From Massarina eburnea CBS 473.64 (lineage: Eukaryota > Ascomycota > Dothideomycetes > Pleosporales > Massarinaceae), in contig MU006779.1 of NCBI GenBank assembly GCA_010093635.1, positions 1,144,284-1,208,283 on the forward strand: 64,000 nucleotides of DNA. The letters run 5' to 3'. Position numbers and translations under genes: made by a program. Below, piece by piece: positions 57,959-64,000 of this stretch. The notes under the pieces were generated by a model. It saw only the letters and a program-made list of their open reading frames with translations. It did no database searches and had not been told where the DNA came from. Within the stretch, counting starts at the first letter, position 1. Each line of letters begins with the position of its first letter.

Positions 57959-60080
57959 TCTGAACCGGTCAGATGAATTATTGATGGAATCGAAAAGAGA
58001 ATTAGAAGTGAAGGAAAGTAGTGATTACTGTAGAGGCTGGATGGGAACCTTGAGAGCTGATGCTTTCTGTTCTGTCGCGGTCCTGCCCTCATTTATACAT
58101 CTTCGACCTCTTTGAAGACTGAGAAGTGGGGCGTTTGGAAATGGGCGTTATTGGCCTATGGTGCAGCGGAGCCGTTTCTTCCGCTGGATGAGTGGATTTC
58201 ATGTTGGCCAAGATGTGAGAGATTATCTTCAGGCTCCAAACTCACGATCAGAGTCAGTGTGTGTTTAGCTGTATGTTTGGCCTCCCCAGAGTGGGACGAA
58301 ACAGCATTGAAGCAAGAATAGCATCTGAAAACCTGTGTTTGTCGGTTTGGATCCAGTTTTGCACGTGCATTGACAGTGCCTCGAACATGGAAAGGCCATG
58401 TTTGAAGGTGTCTAACAAGCTGTGTAGTTGTCAGAGCAGCGATATGAGACGGCAAACAGCTGAGGTGTGGCAAAAGCTAGTGCCTCAAAGCCTTGAGAGC
58501 CGACCGTGAGAGACAGCCGAAAAAGCTTGGTGGTTTTGAGATTATTGGAAACACTGAGCTATGATATGGTTATCTCTGGATGATGATGCTCAAGTCCCAC
58601 ATCGTGGGCAGATTCGAACAGCTTGGTTGTCGACTCAGTGGAGGCCTTTGTGGCTAGCGAAGAATGTTCAGCGATGGCTAATGACTTCGCCGTAGTCTGC
58701 AGGCGGATAGACTGACCTGTCTTGAAAAGTTCCCAAAGTAGAATGAGGCAAACCCGCCTTAGTCCCTAAACGTTGGGAGAATTGAGATATCCAATACACG
58801 TCAAAAAACTTCATTATTGTGGATTAACAGTAGTTTTGGTAGATAGCGTGTCTCTTCGTACAGTCTAGGCTATCCCTATGAGGGTCCCCGTTATTGTAGC
58901 TCGACGTAGTCCAAACAAGCTATCCCATGCACGTTCGGAGCACTGGCCAGCCGAAGCAGCTAGGTTCAGCCTGCAGTTTGACCCGTCGAATTTGGGGCAA
59001 GCGGTGCGGTTTCTTAGCGGACAAGGTTTAGCTTTCCGTTTCGGCATCGTGAAGCTCAGAATCGCGATGGCTGAAGTTTTGTTTATCCTTTTTGAGGCGT
59101 TGCTAGTGTAGCACCGCCAGTTTCATCGCCACGGATGCCCGCCGAGGTAAATCCGGGGATGTTACTGGGTCCCGGAGCAGAATAATTCCGATATGATGTC
59201 GGCTGTGGCCTGGCATAGTTTTTGGAGATGGGGAGGGATGAGGTCGCGGATGGTGGAATGGGAGCGATGGATTACGTAAACATGGTCCGTGCGCGACTGA
59301 GCTGAACAATCGTCGGATCTTGACGAACCTCATGCACACACACGCCTGCGATGACATGCAAAGGATTTTCAACAATCTTTGAGCAAATCTATCTCCTATG
59401 CTGATCTGGACGCACTCACCACCGATGGCGGATTGCCGTGCCCAACTCATCCCGCGCGATCATCTAATGTCCAGTTCACACCATGACTCAGTGGCGTCGT
59501 TACTTCAAAGCACCCCTTATATCTGAAAGTAGTGGTCCAGCGCGCCGGCGAAGGCGCACAAGATGGACGGGAGCGAGTTGCATTCCGGTGAAAATCAGCG
59601 TGGCTGTGAGAGGTTAATCAGACAAGCAAACCATTATTGAGGAGATACGGGCAAGTTATGTGGAAGTTATCTTGCTTCTCAGGCAAGACCGTGTGATTAC
59701 AGCTAACACTACAAAGGTACTGTGCATACATCAAAAGAGGACCCAAAAGAGATGTCATAATTGCGATGTCCGCAATCGCTTTAGTGGCGGATAGATAATC
59801 GGGTCAGAGGATATGTGGAGGCCGAATGCATAGGATAACAGGCAACGTGATAGTGTGATGGAGGTGTGCATGTCCTAGGTTGATGCGAAACTAGAACGAG
59901 TACCCAAGCTAGAAACAACGCCCCGAGGATCACAGGCAATCATCCAAACCCAAACCCAAGCCAAAGGCATCGGCATCTAGACACGTCCCGAAAAGGCATT
60001 GATCGCGGGGATCCCATTTGAGAAAACTAGAGTCGGTAAATTGCTACACAGCGTCTCCTCTATGCTACTACACACTAACA
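57959..60080. other. Gene-poor region
   Basis: Promoter of Egh16-like gene 2 at the left. No supported gene, RNA or transposon end seen. Open frames are short and lack domains. Confidence 0.4.
58091..58097 (-). promoter_or_regulatory. TATA box of Egh16-like gene 2
   Basis: TATAAAT on the minus strand, about 135 bp upstream of the start codon at 57958. Confidence 0.4.
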
Positions 60081-60780
60081 CTAACATTAGAGAAATTAAG
60101 GTACCCTTGTAAAAGAGTTAATTTTCTATTAATTTTACTCTAGTTATAGCTAGAATATATATATTCTTTAGCTATTTCTCATTAGGTAACTAGTCTGTAA
60201 TAAGAAAATTACTACAGTCTTAGCTATACTATTAACTATGCTATTAATATTATTAAGAGCTACTCTAGCAAGTCCCCCCTGCTCTATTATAACTATTAGT
60301 GTCCGTACTACGTACGGCGCTGCCTGCCCTCAATTCCCTGCCCTCGATTCCCTGCTCTCGGTTCTCTCTTCTCCACTAATGATTCCATGCCATGTGGCAG
60401 GTCACGTGACTAGCTTGTATATAGAGAACACCTCGTACGTAGATAGAAGAATAAGATGAACATGACTTGAATTGTCTCGCACTACCTTCTCCTTGCTTCT
60501 TTGTTTCCTTTCTAGTCTATCTTTAATAGAGATAGCCCACCCAACAAAATATATCTTTTAGGTTTTTTTTCTAATCTTACGCCTAGAGCGCGTTAACCTT
60601 CTAAACTACTGCTATTTTTATCGTTATTATAAATATTATAAAGGGGGCTCTTATATAGGGTATAATACTCCTACTCTTACGTACCGCTATCCTAAGAGTA
60701 CGCAGCACTAGCTAGTGTGTCGTTATTGTTGTTATTTACAGACATTATAGTAGTTTCGGGGCAGTCCAATAAGAAATATG
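60081..60780. repeat. AT/TpA-rich block, likely RIP-mutated repeat relic
   Basis: Composition changes sharply: about 60095-60285 and 60500-60760 are dominated by TA, TTA, CTA and AAT words with few CA dinucleotides (for example TTAGCTATACTATTAACTAT near 60219), the signature left by repeat-induced point mutation. Between them lies a GC-rich patch with three 14-bp tandem units (60323-60364). No frame, LTR or inverted repeat is recognisable. Transposon origin is inference. Confidence 0.5.
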
Positions 60781-61418
60781 ACAAGAGTTAGGGAGGGAAA
60801 TGAGTAATAGAGCTTAATACAAGGGTTCAGGTAGGCAACCGTATACTCACGCTTCTCAGCTGCGCCCCGATTTAGCACGAAAAATCAAAGCCTGCTGAGT
60901 GCATCATTCAGATCGAGTAGACAGAGCCTCACTATCTTAAAGCAGCTCGACTTCGCACTGGACGAAAATCAGGGCTATTCTCATGGTACGATTGCGGTAT
61001 TCGGGGGTCACTTAGTGCCGCGGAGTCTTCGCGAGCCTCGACGTGTTCGCGATCGCGCTCTAGACTTCCATTGTGGGAGCAGGCGCTAACCTATCTCAGT
61101 GCTTAATACATAGACGCAGCGGGGACTCATCAGGGGTTATCGCGAAGATTCCTGTACAGGTCAGCATTGTGCGGGGCTCGAAAAGGCCCCAGCGTTTACG
61201 CTTAGAACTCCTATGCAATTCCCGTCCTCATCCGTTATTCCCCATTCTCATTTTCATCACCTTTCTTTTTCGGCGCGTTCAAATTTAAACTCTTTGTTCT
61301 ACACTATACTCTTCTTGACAGTAATTCACCCCCTGAACCTCGGAAGACTGGATGAGTTATCGACGGCTGTTGCGGTACGAAAGGTGCTGATTTCCGCACA
61401 CCACCGTCCTGGTCGAGG
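60781..61418. other. Upstream region of the HET gene
   Basis: Normal-composition interval between the AT-rich block and the HET-protein start. No gene or clear promoter element recognised. Confidence 0.4.
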
Positions 61419-64000
61419 ATGGGCAGAGGTCATGTGGAGCACTGGTTGTTTGGTGACGAAAAAGGAAACCAGGACTTGAGAAAATATGAATTGGGCCATG
61501 GGGAGAACGGTGCTGAACAAGATGGCGATGTTGTAAGCACAGAATACGAGAGCGACGATGAAACAAAACACGACCATGGTGAGAGTGGAGACGAACATAT
61601 GCACGAAATTGGAAATGTCGAGGAAGATACCATCGAAGAGGACAGTGATAATGAGAGCAGTGAAGTTGACGAGTATGAGAGCGAAGAAGACAGTGAAGAT
61701 GAGAGGGAAGAAGACAGTGACAATGAAAGCGAAGAAGTTGAATTCGTGGGCAATCAAGATTGGGATAATCACAGTGCGATCTATGACTTGCAGACCTTAA
61801 GTCAGAAGGACCGCGAGCAAGGGTTGAAGATAATAAAAGGACTGCTCTGGAAGATGAAAAAACGTCCAATCAGAACACCGATATTGAAAGCGGCAGCCGA
61901 AGAACCTTACGGGGGTTCAAAACTATTGGCCTTGCTAGTTCGACACAACAACACGCTTCCAATTCATGAAGAGATAGTCAAGACTGTGGCAAACAATCCT
62001 CTAGGTTACAAGATGATGGATTTTCTGTTGCAATATGAGGATGAGCTAGTAATTACCGAAGATGTTATGATAGCCGCCGCGTCGGTGAGATCGAATCTGA
62101 GGCGGCCGAAGCCACCATTAGAAGTCCTACTGGAACGGAAACCACATGTTCAAGTCACTGAAAATATACTTATAGCCGCGGCTAAAGGCAGTTATTACGG
62201 GCTTGACCTAGTTGCGCTTTTGTTACAACATCGGGACAATATCGATATAACGGAGAAGGTTCTAGTTGCGGCTATCGAAAACTCGAAATATGGTGTACAC
62301 ATGACGAGAGAACTCCTGAAACGCCCAGGCGTTACCGTCACCAACGCTACCATGCAAGCTGCAATGCAGACCGATTACGTCCAGGAATTTGTGACGATGC
62401 TAGTCGCACATGGGTCGAATTTGGCTATCAGCGAAGATGTTATGGAACAAGCATACGCAAAACGGGATAGATACCCATGCCTAGTGGGAATTCTTATGCA
62501 CTCCATGGAAGACACTTCACAACGGCGCTATCAACATGATCACGAAAAATTGGGCATTGAAATAACCCTACCCGAGGATCGTGAAATTCAAGCCAACTCG
62601 ACACCTTGCGCGACCTGCTTGGAGCTCAGTTTTGCCTTGAACTTGAATGACCCAGAGCATGACATAGTCATGAAAGACCTTCTACGTACTAGTCCTGGTT
62701 GCTGGGGATGCTCATTGATACAAAAGTGTACCAATTTCATCATAAAGGATGCGAAGCAGAAACTGGAGCCGCATTCCGAACTCCGCATTCATCTCCGAAT
62801 TCGTTCTCCTAAACGCTGGCTTTGCGTGAGCATGTATTCTCCGCAAACATTCCATGTTACTGGCAGAACGGAATTTTACAGACACCCAGGTAAGTCGCCT
62901 ATCCATTCGCAGGATCAACTGGCAAGTACTGGAGACTAACGATGTCCGGTGCGATAGATTCACCCATTATTTCTCCACACATTGGGATTGGTGGTGATGT
63001 ACGTATTTTATTTGTTGTATGTTATTCTGTGTTACTAATAACGTCGTGGTAGATATCAGCACAACCATCATCACCTGATTGCATGAAGTTGGTGAACAGT
63101 TGGCTACAGGACTGTATCGATAACCACAAAGGCTGCTCTAGCTATTCATCGATACTACCTACTCGAGTTATCGATGTTGGTTCTATTGGAGTGGAACCTT
63201 TCCTTTATTCAACTTCTGGCGAAGTTGCTAAATACGCCGCACTCAGCCACTGTTGGTATGTGACCTTTCAGAGGCAAATATACCCTCTAGCTACCTCAAA
63301 CTCCGTTGCATCGGTTTCCATAAACCCAGATAGAAGCTAACTATTTAGGGGTACCACCAAACCATGCGTAACGGAAAAGAGGTCTCTTGAAGACAGGACG
63401 AACGGGATTCCGCTCCATACTCTATCCAAAACTTTCCAGGATGCCATAACCATCACCCGCAAGCTTGGAATACGATATCTTTGGATTGATAGCCTATGCA
63501 TAGTGCAAGATGACGACGAGGATTGGAGTGAGGAAGTCGCGAATATGTCGAATGTATACCGCAACTCGACAGTTACAATTCTCGCAGATGGGAAACTAAA
63601 CAAAGACGGTACATGTTCCGCACCTCTCGACGACACTTCCGATCGGAAGATATCCAAAGCAATCCCCTGCGTCAACAAAGACGGTGCCGAATGTCATGTC
63701 TACAGCCGCCCTCAAATGGGGACCACGGACATGGTTCCCCATCACGATAGGTATCGTTCTAGAGAATTACACCGTCGTGGCTGGACCTTCCAAGAGAGAA
63801 TATTGTCACCTCGAATGATCCACTACACCCCAGATGAGATAGCCTGGGAATGCACTACCCAGCAGTGCTGTGAATGTTCCCCTACCCCTGTGGTATTTGG
63901 GAACACCAATAATCTCAAAAAGCGGCTTCTCCGAGATGATGCTTCGACGTGCCATGAACAGTGGGATCCCATGGATCGATCCATTCAGTGGCATAGGTTA
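61419..64000 (+). CDS. HET-domain protein with N-terminal helical repeats (3' truncated)
   Basis: Exons 61419..62889, 62958..62998, 63053..63255, 63349..64000 (open at the edge); 789 residues visible. Residues about 40-110 are D/E/S-rich acidic repeats. About residues 146-367 hold seven roughly 30-residue helical repeats with the pattern (V/I)TEDVMIAAA...G..(L)LLLLQ..., as in QVTENILIAAAKGSYYGLDL and DITEKVLVAAIENSKYGVHM; these resemble the repeats found in fungal NACHT/ankyrin proteins (DUF7104 type). After a Cys-rich segment (TPCATCLELS, GCWGCSLIQKC) comes the HET domain from about residue 565: YAALSHCWG, GIRYLWIDSLCIVQDDDEDW, NVYRNSTVTILAD and RGWTFQERILSPRM. HET domains trigger programmed cell death in vegetative incompatibility. 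Repeats may sense a partner; that is inference. Confidence 0.85.

Overview
The window is nuclear DNA of a filamentous ascomycete (Pezizomycotina, most likely a dothideomycete). Genes carry short GT-AG introns (about 45-60 nt) with CTAAC/CTAAT-type branch sites, there is no operon structure, and the gene content is typical of that group: SUN protein, copper-fist regulator, two Egh16-like secreted proteins, Gel/Gas glucanosyltransferase, QDE-2-like Argonaute, HET-domain protein. I re-derived exon structures by hand from splice sites and reading frame; several coding regions are too short or too split to appear as single long open frames (PMP3, the copper-fist first exon, a 10-nt microexon).

Layout. 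1-17 kb: 5'-truncated SUN protein (+), copper-fist activator (-) facing an EFM7-type methyltransferase (+), two unrecognised proteins (+), Egh16-like protein 1 (-), a CNOT11-like protein (-), PMP3 (-). 17-37 kb: housekeeping core with Pex24/Pex28-type DysF peroxin (-), Pom1/DYRK kinase (+), indoleamine 2,3-dioxygenase (+), CsbD-like hydrophilin (+), Sso-type syntaxin (+), GH72 glucanosyltransferase (+), YGR210C-type OBG GTPase (+). 37-41 kb: Argonaute (-). 41-55 kb: accessory stretch with a secreted HET-C-reminiscent protein (-), sugar-transporter-like MFS permease (-), P450 (+), a frame-broken alcohol dehydrogenase (+), SDR (-), a foldback MITE with 33-bp terminal inverted repeats, and an FAD monooxygenase (+). 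55-64 kb: Egh16-like protein 2 (-), a gene-poor interval with an AT/TpA-rich RIP-like block, and a repeat-HET protein (+) running off the end.

How the parts fit. The 43.5-54.6 kb genes look like a small oxidative metabolism cluster (transporter, P450, dehydrogenases, flavin monooxygenase) with no visible backbone synthase. Argonaute (RNA silencing), the RIP-like block, the MITE and the HET protein are the genome-defence and nonself-recognition elements. SUN, GH72 and the two Egh16-like proteins are cell-surface or secreted. The two small stress-type genes (CsbD-like, PMP3) share a CRE-like upstream motif.

Limits: no alignments or searches were run. Family calls rest on recognised motifs; exon boundaries are inferred and UTRs were not determined.
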